DNA of 64,000 bases from Komagataeibacter sp. FNDCR2 (GCF_021295395.1 NZ_JAIWOU010000001.1:809001-873000); one strand, 5' to 3'. Numbered from the stretch's first letter, positions 19,508 through 28,305 are shown. Notes: generated by a model not told the origin, from the sequence alone. Numbers and translations are program-made.

Positions 19508-20466
19508 GTTTCACTCACCCGCGCAAGCGCCGTTAAAACCGCCTGCTGCCTGTCCAGATTGAATTGTTCGGTTTCCGCGCGCAGCCGTACCATGTCCTGC
19601 CACAGCAGGGCCAGGCGGGCCGGGCGGAGATCACTCCCACGCGTCCGGGCCGCGTCGCGGGCCAGGTTACGTGTTTTTTCAGATATGGCATTACACAGCA
19701 GATCGAAAAAGACGGAAAAACCATTTTCCCGTTTCGTGACCTGCTCGGCAATGTCGTAGCCCGCGCCCGCATCCGCCTCGCCATTCATGACCTGGGCCAC
19801 AAGGCGCGCGACCCCGGCCCCGTCACCATCAAGCAGCTCCAGCGCCTTGCCCGGCGCGCCACGGGCCAGCGGCAGGATGCTGTCCAGCCCCTGCGCATCC
19901 GGCGGCTGCGGCATGCGCGAGAGCATGGCGCGCATGGCCGTATCGTCCAGCGCGCCCAGCCCCAGCACCCGGCAGCGGCTGCGGATGGTGGGCAGCAGGC
20001 GCCCCGGTACGGAGGTGGTCAGGATCAGGATGGCGCGTTCGGGTGGTTCCTCAAGGATTTTGAGGATGGCGTTGGCCGCCGTGCGGTTCATGTATTCCGC
20101 GCCATCCACGATCACCACGCGCCAGCCGCCCTCGGCCGCCGTGCGGCGCAGGAAGGCGGAAATGGGGCGTATGTCGTCCCCCACGATCTCGCGCCGCAGG
20201 CGGTGGCGTTTTTCATCCACCCCACGCGCGATCACAAGCAGATCGGCATGCGTGCCCGCGCTGACCCGGCGGCCAACGGGGCTGTCATGGTCTTCCGCGC
20301 CCAGCAGCACGCGCGCCATCATGAAGGCCATGCTGGCCTTGCCAATCCCTTCCGGCCCCGTCAGCAGCCAGGCATGGTGCAGCCTGCCGGTGCGGATGAC
20401 GGACAGGAATTCCCGCCACGCCACGTCATGGCCAGACAGGTGGCGGCAGGTGCGCGGATCAGGCAT
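19504..20466 (-). CDS. holB: DNA polymerase III subunit delta'
   Basis: Clamp-loader subunit of 320 residues. It has an AAA+ fold with a P-loop-like GPEGIGKAS (about 37-45), the sensor/SRC motif TIRSRCRVL, and the central EYMNRTAANAILKILEEPPE segment characteristic of delta'. It starts with an 8-base overlap inside tmk and overlaps metG by 4 bases, an arrangement (tmk-holB-metG) common in alphaproteobacteria. Works with delta, gamma/tau to load the sliding clamp. Confidence 0.93.
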   Translation of the reverse strand: MPDPRTCRHLSGHDVAWREFLSVIRTGRLHHAWLLTGPEGIGKASMAFMMARVLLGAEDHDSPVGRRVSAGTHADLLVIARGVDEKRHRLRREIVGDDIRPISAFLRRTAAEGGWRVVIVDGAEYMNRTAANAILKILEEPPERAILILTTSVPGRLLPTIRSRCRVLGLGALDDTAMRAMLSRMPQPPDAQGLDSILPLARGAPGKALELLDGDGAGVARLVAQVMNGEADAGAGYDIAEQVTKRENGFSVFFDLLCNAISEKTRNLARDAARTRGSDLRPARLALLWQDMVRLRAETEQFNLDRQQAVLTALARVSET

Positions 20467-21112
20467 CAGCCCCCCTGCCCGCCATGGTCAGGTACGGAGC
20501 CAGCGCCGTGCGGATGGCCTGCTGCACGCTGTCCATCGGGCCGCTGGCATCCACGCGGTGGCAGCGGGCGGCGTCGCGGCGGGCGATGATATCAAACCCT
20601 TCGGCCACGCGGGCGTGGAAGGCCGGGTCCAGCGCCTCGTACCTGTCGGTGCGGGCACTGGCGCGCTGGTCCATGCGGGCCTGCGCGATAGCGGGGGGCA
20701 CCTGCAGCACGAAGGTCAGGTCCGGTGCCACCGGGATCAGCGCGCGCAGGCGCTCGATCATGTCCAGCAGCGCCCAGTCCCCATGGCTCAGCCCATAACC
20801 CTGATAGGCTTCGGTCGAATCGATGAAGCGGTCACAGATCACGATTCGGCCCTGCGTGCGCGCGGGCAGGATACGCCGCTCCACATGGTCCGCGCGCGCG
20901 GCGAAATGCGCCAGCACCTCCGCCCGGGCCGACAGGTCATGACCGCCGAACAGCAGGAAATCCCGTAGCGCCTCGGCCCCCGGCGTACCGCCGGGTTCAC
21001 GCGTCAGGTCCACGTCATGGCCCTGCGCGGCCAGGAACTGCGCCAGCAGGCGGGCCTGCGTGGACTTGCCCGCTCCCTCGCCCCCTTCAAACGTAATGAA
21101 CAGGCCGGCCAT
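20459..21112 (-). CDS. tmk: Thymidylate kinase
   Basis: Phosphorylates dTMP to dTDP. The 217-residue protein begins MAGLFITFEGGEGAGKSTQ, with the P-loop at about residues 9-18. The dTMP-binding DR motif lies in VICDRFIDSTEAYQGYG, and a flexible LID region RMDQRASARTDRYE follows. The start is 3 bases after the dacC stop codon. Sits in the dacC-tmk-holB-metG-tatD run. Confidence 0.95.
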   Translation of the reverse strand: MAGLFITFEGGEGAGKSTQARLLAQFLAAQGHDVDLTREPGGTPGAEALRDFLLFGGHDLSARAEVLAHFAARADHVERRILPARTQGRIVICDRFIDSTEAYQGYGLSHGDWALLDMIERLRALIPVAPDLTFVLQVPPAIAQARMDQRASARTDRYEALDPAFHARVAEGFDIIARRDAARCHRVDASGPMDSVQQAIRTALAPYLTMAGRGADA

Positions 21113-21115
21113 GGC

Positions 21116-22339
21116 CTATCCGTGCCCCAGCTTCTGGCCCAGAACCGCCACCGCCCGGCCCATGACCCCAAGCCGGGACACGCTTGCGCCCGCCACGAGG
21201 GGAATGCGGATTTCAGCCAGTCCCGTATTGGAAATGACCACCTCCCCCAACTGCTGGCCCAGGGCCACGGGGGCGGGAACGGGACTGTCATACGCCATGC
21301 TTACGTGCACCCGGTTCTGCCAGCCATGCGGCAGGGTAAGGGTCACGTCACGGGTCGCCACCAGCGGCACGCTATGGGCCTGCCCCAGCCATACGGGCGC
21401 GTTGTCCATGACCGTACCCTTGTGGATGAGGGTCGCATTCTCGAAATTGACGAACGACCACTCGAACAGCCTTTCCCCCTCATTCGCGCGGACATTGCTG
21501 CTGGGCAGGCCGTTCAGCGCCATGACCACGCGGTTGCCACCGCGCTCGGCGCTGGCGCACAGGCCGAAGCCGCCCGCATCCGTGTGGCCGGTCTTGAGGC
21601 CGTCGGCAATGCCCTTCACCACCAGCGCATTGCGGTTTTCCTGAGATATCTTGTTGAACGTAAAACTCTTTTCCGAGAAGAAATGATAATATTCCGGGAA
21701 GTCATGGATCAGGTGCATGGCGATCGTCGCCACATCCCGCGCGGACATGTAATGCCCGTCCATCGGCCAGCCCGTAACATTCATGAAATGGCTGTTGGTC
21801 ATGCCCATCTGGGCGGCCTGCGTGTTCATGAGGGTGACGAACTGGTCCTCGGACCCCGCCACCCCTTCCGCCAGCACGATGCACGCATCATTGCCCGACT
21901 GGATCACCATGCCCTGGATCAGTTCGGCCACGCTGACGGAACCATGCACCGGCACGAACATTTTCGACCCCTGCATCCGCCATGCCTTTTCACTGACGGG
22001 CAGCGTCTGCTCCAGCGTCAGCCTGCCCGCGCGCAGCATGCCGAACACGACATAGGCCGTCATCATCTTGGTCAGCGAGGATGGCGGCATCCGCTCATCC
22101 GCCGCTTTTTCCAGTATCACCTCGCCCGTGGTGTAATCGATGATGCAGGCCCAGCGCGCGACCGTGTCGATCGGGCCGATCAGGCTGTTCGCCGGGGTGG
22201 CGGCGACGGGCGGCGGCGCGCCCGCATCCGCATCGGCCGCCGGGGCGGGATGGCGACGGCGCGCGGCGGGGGCCGCCAGCGCCGTGGCGGATACAAGAAA
22301 GCTGGTGGCCCCAGCCAGAAGGAAACGTCGGGTGTACAT
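21116..22339 (-). CDS. D-alanyl-D-alanine carboxypeptidase (PBP5/6-type)
   Basis: Low-molecular-mass penicillin-binding protein that trims the terminal D-Ala of peptidoglycan pentapeptides. Active-site motifs: SSLTK (Ser88, Lys91), SGN in VIQSGNDACIV, and KTG in GLKTGHTDAGG. A signal peptide with paired arginines (MYTRRFLLAGATSFLVSATALA) suggests export, possibly by Tat. A Pro/Ala-rich linker (about 25-50) precedes the catalytic domain. A C-terminal beta-rich domain follows, but no clear amphipathic membrane anchor is seen. First gene of the dacC-to-MBL run, 60 bases below the lytic transglycosylase gene. Confidence 0.92.
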   Translation of the reverse strand: MYTRRFLLAGATSFLVSATALAAPAARRRHPAPAADADAGAPPPVAATPANSLIGPIDTVARWACIIDYTTGEVILEKAADERMPPSSLTKMMTAYVVFGMLRAGRLTLEQTLPVSEKAWRMQGSKMFVPVHGSVSVAELIQGMVIQSGNDACIVLAEGVAGSEDQFVTLMNTQAAQMGMTNSHFMNVTGWPMDGHYMSARDVATIAMHLIHDFPEYYHFFSEKSFTFNKISQENRNALVVKGIADGLKTGHTDAGGFGLCASAERGGNRVVMALNGLPSSNVRANEGERLFEWSFVNFENATLIHKGTVMDNAPVWLGQAHSVPLVATRDVTLTLPHGWQNRVHVSMAYDSPVPAPVALGQQLGEVVISNTGLAEIRIPLVAGASVSRLGVMGRAVAVLGQKLGHG

Positions 22340-22399
22340 TGTATCCTTGGTCCGGTAGTTACCGGCCGGGCGCGTGCCACGGGCCGGGTGACGGGGCCG

Positions 22400-23401
22400 T
22401 CACGCGATTTCGTTTCCCAGCAGGCCGACGGCCAGCGCATAGAAATCAGAGGGATTGTAGCGGCGGATCGCGGCAAAATTGCGATAGACCATGAAGGATT
22501 CCCCCCCCGGCCCATCCGGCCGCAGCACCGCGCCGGTCATGTCGGGCCGGGCGAACGGCGCGCCGCCCACCTGCTGCACGCCCATCTTCATCCACGCCCC
22601 CAGCGTACGGGTGCGGGCATGCCCCAGTTCGGATTGCGCCACGCTGTCCGGCACGCTGACCTGCTGGCCCCAGCTTTCGCCCCCCACCCAGCCCGAACCG
22701 GCCAGATAGGCGGCAATGGAGCCGAATATGTCGGGTATGGAATGCCAGATGTCGCGCCGTCCGTCGCCATCGATATCCACGGCGTATTTCAGGTAGGCGC
22801 TGGGCATGAACTGCGGCTGCCCCATGGCCCCGGCGTAGCTGCCGGTCATGCTTTCGGGGGAAATGTCGCCCGCGTTGAGGATGGCCAGCGCATGGAACAG
22901 TTCGCCCCGGAAGAACCTGGCCCGCCGCCCCTCATAGGCAAGGGTGCACAGCGCATCGACCACGCCGAAATTGCCGGTCAGCGTGCCATAGGCCGATTCC
23001 AGCCCCCATATGCCCATGACCGCGCCGGGAGAGACATCATAACGGGTCAGGACCTGCTGCTCCAGCACCGCGCGCTGGCGGGCGAAGGCGGCGCGCCCGT
23101 CATCCACCTTGCGCTGCGTCAGCACGCGCGCGCGGTACTGCGCCCATGTCAGGTGGAATTCCGGCTGGTTGCGGTCACGCTCGATCACCTTCTGGTTCGG
23201 CGCGGACAGCGCCAGCGCGCGCGTGACCCCGTCCGCCGTCAGGCCCTGCCGAATCGCCTCGCGCCGGACATTGGCGACAAAACCGGCGTAATCCCCGGCC
23301 GCATCCTGACCCCGCGCCGCAGGCGCGGGCAGCAGCCACGACGCGCCCGCCCCCGCAAAGGCGGTGGCGGCGGAGTGAAGGAGACGGCGACGGTCGAGCA
23401 T
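22400..23401 (-). CDS. MltB-like lytic murein transglycosylase (GH103)
   Basis: Cleaves the glycan strands of peptidoglycan to 1,6-anhydro products. The 333-residue protein starts MLDRRRLLHSAATAFAGAG, a Tat-like signal peptide. The catalytic Glu lies in MGIWGLESAYGTLTGNF; further family marks are YAGAMGQPQFMPSAYLKYAVD and DGDGRRDIWHSIPDIFGSIA. A TTG-initiated frame opens 12 codons earlier (23437), but the ATG at 23401 gives the cleaner signal sequence. It sits upstream of dacC, so peptidoglycan cleavage and trimming genes are side by side. Confidence 0.9.
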   Translation of the reverse strand: MLDRRRLLHSAATAFAGAGASWLLPAPAARGQDAAGDYAGFVANVRREAIRQGLTADGVTRALALSAPNQKVIERDRNQPEFHLTWAQYRARVLTQRKVDDGRAAFARQRAVLEQQVLTRYDVSPGAVMGIWGLESAYGTLTGNFGVVDALCTLAYEGRRARFFRGELFHALAILNAGDISPESMTGSYAGAMGQPQFMPSAYLKYAVDIDGDGRRDIWHSIPDIFGSIAAYLAGSGWVGGESWGQQVSVPDSVAQSELGHARTRTLGAWMKMGVQQVGGAPFARPDMTGAVLRPDGPGGESFMVYRNFAAIRRYNPSDFYALAVGLLGNEIA

Positions 23402-23659
23402 ATCCGATGCTGTGCCACGCCCTCCCGGTTCTTTCAATCACTGATCAGCGCATCCGGACGGACATGATACAATACGCGACATAATTTCCCGTTTGTGGCC
23501 ATGGGCGAAGCATGTCACAAGGACGCCACCAGCAGTTCCCGCATCGGCCCGGTGGCCGATGTTTCCCCTGCCCGCCTGCCGGGCCGACCGAAGGGCTTGT
23601 ACTTATCGTGGTTGCGGTTTTTCCTTCCCATCCCCAGCGGATGCGCTGAAACAGTCCGT

Positions 23660-24238
23660 ATGCCCGTATCCCTGACGTCCGCACTGACCGCCGCCGGCGC
23701 CTCCCCCTTCGTGCAGGCCGTCGCGATCATCGTCGGCACCTTCATCCTGGAAGATGCCGCGACCATCATGACCGCCATGCAGGTGCGCACCGGCCATGTT
23801 GATATCATGGTCGCGCTGGTCGCGCTCTATATCGGCATCATCGTGGGGGACATGGGGCTGTACGGCATGGGCCGGCTGGGCGCGCTGTGGCCGCCCGCGC
23901 GGCGGTGGATCACCCTGCCCGGCGGCGCGCGGGAAGGGAAATGGTTCGATCGCAACGTGTTCCGCATCGTGTTCATCAGCCGGTTCGTGCCGGGCGCGCG
24001 CTTGCCGCTTTATACGGCATGTGGTTTCTTCCATGCCCGGTTCGGGCTGTTCTGCATCGCCGCGGTCCTGGCCACGCTGATCTGGACATCCCTGCTGTTT
24101 GTGGCATCCCTACAGGTGGGGCAGTTCCTGATCGACCATCTGGGAACATGGAAATGGGCGGGCATGGCCGGTTTCGTCCTGACCATTTTCCTGATCAGCC
24201 GCATGATCGCCCGTTTGCATGATAATGAGACCCGATGA
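23660..24238 (+). CDS. DedA-family membrane protein
   Basis: About 192 residues, polytopic. The DedA/SNARE-associated core shows FILEDAATIMTAM (the conserved acidic pair region), GIIVGDMGLYGMGRLGA and the FISRFVPGARLPLYTACG stretch with the R-x-x-PG motif. DedA proteins are needed for proton-motive-force homeostasis, and recent work assigns some members polyprenyl-phosphate or phospholipid flipping. The start at 23660 was chosen because upstream codons of the frame (back to 23495) are unlike the family. Its stop overlaps the start of the ATP-grasp gene by 4 bases. Confidence 0.85.
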   Translation: MPVSLTSALTAAGASPFVQAVAIIVGTFILEDAATIMTAMQVRTGHVDIMVALVALYIGIIVGDMGLYGMGRLGALWPPARRWITLPGGAREGKWFDRNVFRIVFISRFVPGARLPLYTACGFFHARFGLFCIAAVLATLIWTSLLFVASLQVGQFLIDHLGTWKWAGMAGFVLTIFLISRMIARLHDNETR

Positions 24239-25329
24239 CCGACATGACCACCGCCGTTGACCGCAGGTCAGACACACGCACCGACACCCCCACGGTCTCG
24301 GCTTTCGAATTCTGGCCGGGCTGGATCTTCTATACCCCCATCGTGCTGTACTGGATCATCCTGGGGCTGCGGTACCGTGATTTCAGCCTGCCCACCGCCG
24401 CCAACCCGCGTATCGAGACCGGGGGACTGTGCGGCGAGAGCAAAAGCTCGATTCTGGACATGGCGGGCGATGTGGCGCGGGAATGGATCGCGCCCTATGC
24501 CGTGATCACCACCGGAAGCGACGACCTGCCGCGCGCCATGGCCGCGATGAAGGAGGCGGGGCTGTCCTTTCCCATCGTGCTCAAGCCCGATATCGGCTGC
24601 AACGGCACGGGCGTGCGCATCATGCGCGATGCCGAAAGCCTGCGCGCGGGGCTGGCCGCCTTTGGCCGCGATGTGGCCGTGATGCTCCAGCACCTGATCC
24701 CCTACGGGCATGAAGTGGGGCTGTTCTACATCCGCCACCCCGATGAGGCGGTGGGCCGCATCACCTCCCTGACCTACAAGGAAGTCCCCTGCCTTACGGG
24801 TGATGGCCATTCCACGGTGGAGGAACTGCTCCATGCCGACAGCCGCACCCGGCTTGTCCCGCACATCTACCTGCCCCGCCTGAAGCCGCGCCTGCATGAG
24901 GTCCCGGCGGCGGGCCAGTCGCTGCCGCTGGTCTTTGCGGGAAATCACTGCAAGGGCTCGATCTTCCATGACCGCGCCATCGACATAACCCCGGCACTTG
25001 AAGCGCGCGTCAACACGATCATGCGCGACATTCCCGATTTTCACTTCGGGCGGATCGACGCCAAGGCCCGCAGCCTCGCCGCCCTGCGCGAAGGCGAGGA
25101 TTTCCAGATTATCGAGATCAACGGCGTCGGCTCCGAGGCCACCCATATATGGGATGCCCGCACCACGCTGCGCGCGGCCTACGCCACGCAGTTCATGCAC
25201 TACCGCGAGACCTTCCGCATCGGGGCGAAAAAGCGGCGTGAAGGCTGGAAAAGCAGTGGGGCCATGGCCATGCTGCGAAGCTGGCTGCGCCAGCGCAGGC
25301 TCATGGCCAGCTACCCGCTGAATGACTGA
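24235..25329 (+). CDS. Membrane-anchored ATP-grasp ligase-like protein
   Basis: 364 residues. One hydrophobic segment near residues 27-45 (WIFYTPIVLYWIILGL) anchors the N-terminus; the rest resembles the carboxylate-amine/D-Ala-D-Ala-ligase ATP-grasp fold: FPIVLKPDIGCNGTGVRI (ATP-binding strand and glycine loop), VMLQHLIPYGHEVGLFYI (central Glu), and the metal-binding FQIIEINGVGSEATH at the end of the domain. The substrate is unknown. The 4-base ATGA overlap with the DedA gene suggests translational coupling and a joint role at the membrane, perhaps modifying a lipid-linked envelope substrate; that is inference. The downstream MlaD gene is convergent. Confidence 0.75.
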   Translation: MTDMTTAVDRRSDTRTDTPTVSAFEFWPGWIFYTPIVLYWIILGLRYRDFSLPTAANPRIETGGLCGESKSSILDMAGDVAREWIAPYAVITTGSDDLPRAMAAMKEAGLSFPIVLKPDIGCNGTGVRIMRDAESLRAGLAAFGRDVAVMLQHLIPYGHEVGLFYIRHPDEAVGRITSLTYKEVPCLTGDGHSTVEELLHADSRTRLVPHIYLPRLKPRLHEVPAAGQSLPLVFAGNHCKGSIFHDRAIDITPALEARVNTIMRDIPDFHFGRIDAKARSLAALREGEDFQIIEINGVGSEATHIWDARTTLRAAYATQFMHYRETFRIGAKKRREGWKSSGAMAMLRSWLRQRRLMASYPLND

Positions 25330-25353
25330 GCGGACCGCCGCCCCACGGACAGC

Positions 25354-25812
25354 TCAGTTCGTGGGCAGGCCGCCATTGCCAAAGATATAGTTACTGATCT
25401 GCTGCTCAAGGCTGAGCGGTTCGCGCGTGTTGGTCACAACCGCGCCGGGGCCGAGCATGGCGGTGGCCCTGCCCGGCTGCACCAGCAGGGCGGTATCGGC
25501 CGTAAGCGTCGGGCTACCGATTGAAATACTTGTATCTTCAGGCAACGACAATGTACGGTCGAGCGTAAAGCCCACATTGGCCATATAGGTCACGGGGTCG
25601 AGCGTAATGGAGGTAACCCGGCCCACAGGCACGCCATCCATGGCGACATCCGCCCCGACATTCAGCCCATTGGCCGAAACGAAACGCGCCACGACAGGAT
25701 AGCGGTCGTGACCGCCGCCGGTTTGCGATGCGCGGGCGTAAATACAGAACCCACCCGCAACCAGAAGGACAAGTCCGCTGGATATGATCGCGCCGCTTCT
25801 TTCCCTTGCCAT
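25354..25812 (-). CDS. MlaD-type lipid-binding periplasmic protein
   Basis: 152 residues with one N-terminal membrane helix (ISSGLVLLVAGGFCIYARA) and a single MCE domain: VVARFVSANGLNVGADVAMDGVPVGRVTSI is the typical MCE strand pattern, followed by the SIGSPTLTADTALLVQPG segment. MlaD forms a hexameric ring that shuttles phospholipids between membranes with MlaFEB. The partners MlaE, MlaF and MlaC are not next to it here, so it stands alone. The start at 25812 (MARERSG) has AGGGAG 7 bases upstream; longer in-frame starts at 25899 and 25845 are less likely. Confidence 0.82.
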   Translation of the reverse strand: MARERSGAIISSGLVLLVAGGFCIYARASQTGGGHDRYPVVARFVSANGLNVGADVAMDGVPVGRVTSITLDPVTYMANVGFTLDRTLSLPEDTSISIGSPTLTADTALLVQPGRATAMLGPGAVVTNTREPLSLEQQISNYIFGNGGLPTN

Positions 25813-25935
25813 ACTGGCTCCCTGCCCGATACGGCTCCATACCATCCCGAAATCCGCCACAATGCGGAACAGGGTGGATCCGGCGCTATGCCGTGCCATA
25901 TCCTTTCATCCTACTGCGTCATGGACAGGCGGACA

Positions 25936-26775
25936 ATGACACTCCTTCAGGCTATCCTCATCGCCATCATTCAGGGCGCCACCGAACAGTTTCCCATAAG
26001 CAGCCTTGGCCACGCGGCCATCGTGCCCGCCATCCTGCACTGGTCCGTGGACCTGCATGGGGAAATGTTCCTGCCCCTGCTGGTCATGCTGCATCTGGGC
26101 ACATGCGTGGCCCTGCTCATTTTTTTCTGGCGTGACTGGGTGGCGCTGTTCACCGGCGCCACGGGACGCTACGGCGCCACCTGCCAGATGGACAGCATCC
26201 GTATCCTCGCGCTGCTGATCGTGGCGACCATTCCGGCGGTGCTGGTTGGCGGACTATTCGAACACGCCATCCGCAACCTGTTCGGCACGGCCCGTTATGC
26301 CGCGGTCTTTCTGGCGCTGAACGGGGTCATGCTGCTGGTTGTGGACCAGATGCGCGACAGGCTGCTGCATGAAAGCGACCGTCCCCTCGCCTCGCTGGGC
26401 TTCGGGGAGGCGCTGGTGATCGGGCTGTTCCAGTGCCTGGCCTTCTTTCCCGGCCTGTCACGTTCGGGCGCGTGCATTGCCGGGGGCCTGCTGCACGGCC
26501 TGTCGCATGAAAATTCGGCACGGTTCGCCTTTCTCATGGCGCAGCCGGTCATTCTGGCGGCCACGGCGCTGGAAGCCCTCAAGCTGCGGCATGCCCCGCC
26601 ACTTCCGGGGCAGATGCACGTCGCGGTCATCGCCGCTGTGGTGGCGGCCGTTGTGGCGCTGGTGTGCACCGGCCTGCTCATGCGCTATTTCCACGACCAT
26701 GAAGACTGGGCGCTACGGCCATTCGGCTGGTACTGCATCGGCGCCGGAAGCCTTGCGTTCCTGTACCTGGCCTGA
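25936..26775 (+). CDS. uppP: Undecaprenyl-diphosphate phosphatase
   Basis: Polytopic inner-membrane enzyme (279 residues) that dephosphorylates undecaprenyl diphosphate to regenerate the lipid carrier for cell-wall synthesis. The two signature regions are GATEQFPISSLGH (variant of EGLTEFLPVSSTGH, with the catalytic Glu and the Ser/His) and FPGLSRSGACIAGG (PGxSRSxxT-like). The start MTLLQAIL at 25936 has AGGCGG upstream; an ATG at 25921 is a possible alternative. The motif is somewhat degenerate (GATEQF instead of EGLTEF), so a UppP paralogue is possible. Confidence 0.85.
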   Translation: MTLLQAILIAIIQGATEQFPISSLGHAAIVPAILHWSVDLHGEMFLPLLVMLHLGTCVALLIFFWRDWVALFTGATGRYGATCQMDSIRILALLIVATIPAVLVGGLFEHAIRNLFGTARYAAVFLALNGVMLLVVDQMRDRLLHESDRPLASLGFGEALVIGLFQCLAFFPGLSRSGACIAGGLLHGLSHENSARFAFLMAQPVILAATALEALKLRHAPPLPGQMHVAVIAAVVAAVVALVCTGLLMRYFHDHEDWALRPFGWYCIGAGSLAFLYLA

Positions 26776-26809
26776 ATTACCTGACCTGACACCGGCGGGC
26801 CATCAGGGG

Positions 26810-27997
26810 TCAGCCATGGCCCTGCCCGCCATCGGTGGCGGCCATGCCGCCCCCGCCCCCACCTGTTCGCGGCCCCGTATAGGCCCCCGGCGGTGGCCGC
26901 ATGACGGGTGGCGACAGCATGCCCGGATCCCCCATCACATCCAGCCCGGACAGGGAGCCGACATGGGTCAGCCGGTCGCGCGGCAGGGCTTCGGGGCATT
27001 CATCGCGCAGGAAGGCGATGATCTGTTCACGTATCTCGCAGCGCAGATCCCAGCTCTGCATGGCCGAGCGTGCGCTTGCGATGACGCGGATGGTCATGAC
27101 ATGGGCATTGCAGTCGGCCACCTGCACGGCGAATTCCTTGCCGTCCCATAACGGCGCGGAATGCACGATCTCGCGCAGCCGTTCGCGGATCCGGTCCATG
27201 GGGGCCTGAAAATCCACATGAATGAAGACCACCCCGATCAGGGCGGCGGAATTATGCGTCCAGTTCTGGAACGGATTTTCCAGAAAATAGGAAATGGGCA
27301 CGATATGCCGCCGCCAGTCCCACACCCGCAGCACGACGTAGGTGGAGGTGATTTCCTCCACCCAGGCCCAGTCACCATTGATGATGATCAGGTCTTCCAT
27401 GCGGATCGGCTGCGTCATCGCGATCTGCACGCCCGCGAACAGGTTGGTCAGCAGCGGACGCGCCGCCAGACCGACAACCAGTGACGCCGCACCGGCGGAA
27501 GCGAACAGACTGAGCCCATACTGCCGCACGGGTTCGAATGTCATGAGTGAGGCCCCCACCGTGACCAACCCGATCAGCAGGTCCGTCGTGCGGCGCAGCA
27601 CGCGCACCTGCGTCATATGCGTGCGCAGCAGGATATCGTCCTTGTCATCCTTGCCATTGATCCGGTTGAGGTAGGCGTCGGACAGGATGCGCGTGGCGAC
27701 CAGCGCCGCATAACCCAGCATAAGAACGAACAGCACCACCACCGCATGGGTCGCGTCCTGCATGATGTCGCCCGGCAGGCCCGAGACCGGAAGGGCGGTA
27801 CCCACGAACACGAGCACGAGCATGATGCGCGCCGGGCGCTGCATGGCCAGGGTGAACGAACGCACGAAGGCGCCGCGCCGGCTGCCCGGGATGCGAAGGA
27901 TCAGTTTGGTGATGAACCGGCTGCACATTTCCGCCACCAGCCCCGCCACACAGAGCATGAGGACCGAGGACAGCAGGCCGGGTAACCAGCCGAACAT
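26810..27997 (-). CDS. MscS-family mechanosensitive ion channel
   Basis: About 395 residues: four hydrophobic segments in the first 220 residues, then the MscS pore-lining and beta domain with GASLMTFEP, FASAGAASLVVGLAARPLLTNLFAG (TM3, Ala/Gly-rich), RMEDLIII, and VEEITSTYVVLRVWDWRRHIVPISYFL. The channel releases solutes on osmotic downshift. A glycine/proline-rich tail of about 45 residues ends the protein. The start is uncertain: ATG 27997 (MFGWLPG) gives a clean N-terminal helix; GTG 28039 would add 14 residues, and the frame is open up to 28204. Confidence 0.85.
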   Translation of the reverse strand: MFGWLPGLLSSVLMLCVAGLVAEMCSRFITKLILRIPGSRRGAFVRSFTLAMQRPARIMLVLVFVGTALPVSGLPGDIMQDATHAVVVLFVLMLGYAALVATRILSDAYLNRINGKDDKDDILLRTHMTQVRVLRRTTDLLIGLVTVGASLMTFEPVRQYGLSLFASAGAASLVVGLAARPLLTNLFAGVQIAMTQPIRMEDLIIINGDWAWVEEITSTYVVLRVWDWRRHIVPISYFLENPFQNWTHNSAALIGVVFIHVDFQAPMDRIRERLREIVHSAPLWDGKEFAVQVADCNAHVMTIRVIASARSAMQSWDLRCEIREQIIAFLRDECPEALPRDRLTHVGSLSGLDVMGDPGMLSPPVMRPPPGAYTGPRTGGGGGGMAATDGGQGHG

Positions 27998-28204
27998 ATG
28001 CCGAAGGGTAGTCAAAAAGGTAAGGAATTCAGTTTTCACAAAGGATGCGCAGCCTTTTCCGGTTGTTTGCGGATTGTGTGGTGAGACCCCAGTAGTACCC
28101 CCTATCGGGAGGAAATGACAAATCCGGCACCTTTGCCGGACCTTTTGCGCCACATCCCCAAAACACGGGTTGACTTCCCGCCAGAGCACGGGTATCTCGC
28201 ACAC

Positions 28205-28305
28205 ATCCTAACGCGATGGCGGTGTAGCTCAGCGGTAGAGCAGGGGAATCATAATCCCTTGGTCGGCGGTTCAAATCCGTCCACCGCTACCATCAGCGTT
28301 AGGAT
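28205..28305 (+). repeat. Perfect 10-bp inverted repeat enclosing the tRNA gene
   Basis: ATCCTAACGC at 28205-28214 and its exact complement GCGTTAGGAT at 28296-28305 flank the tRNA at 3-base distance on each side. In the primary transcript these arms could pair and extend the acceptor stem, a possible precursor structure for RNase P and 3' processing. Confidence 0.7.
28218..28292 (+). tRNA. tRNA-Met(CAT), elongator type
   Basis: 75 bases including an encoded CCA end. Acceptor stem GGCGGTG pairs with CACCGCT (G1:U72 wobble); D-arm GCTCAGCGGTAGAGC; anticodon arm GGGAATCATAATCCC with loop ATCATAA and anticodon CAT; T-arm GGCGGTTCAAATCCGTC. The terminal GCTACCA and acceptor sequence resemble alphaproteobacterial elongator tRNA-Met rather than initiator tRNA, which lacks a C1:G72-type pair. 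A tRNA-Ile2 with CAT that is modified to lysidine cannot be fully excluded from sequence alone. Confidence 0.93.

Noticed and set aside
21017-23467. 816-codon plus-strand frame antisense to tmk/dacC/mltB
   Set aside because: Pure shadow of GC-rich genes on the minus strand; composition His/Arg/Gly-rich and no motif. The minus-strand genes have clear active-site motifs.
28218-28292. tRNA gene as integration site of a genomic island
   Set aside because: No integrase gene and no direct repeat of the tRNA 3' end was found in the following 10 kb, so an island boundary is not supported.
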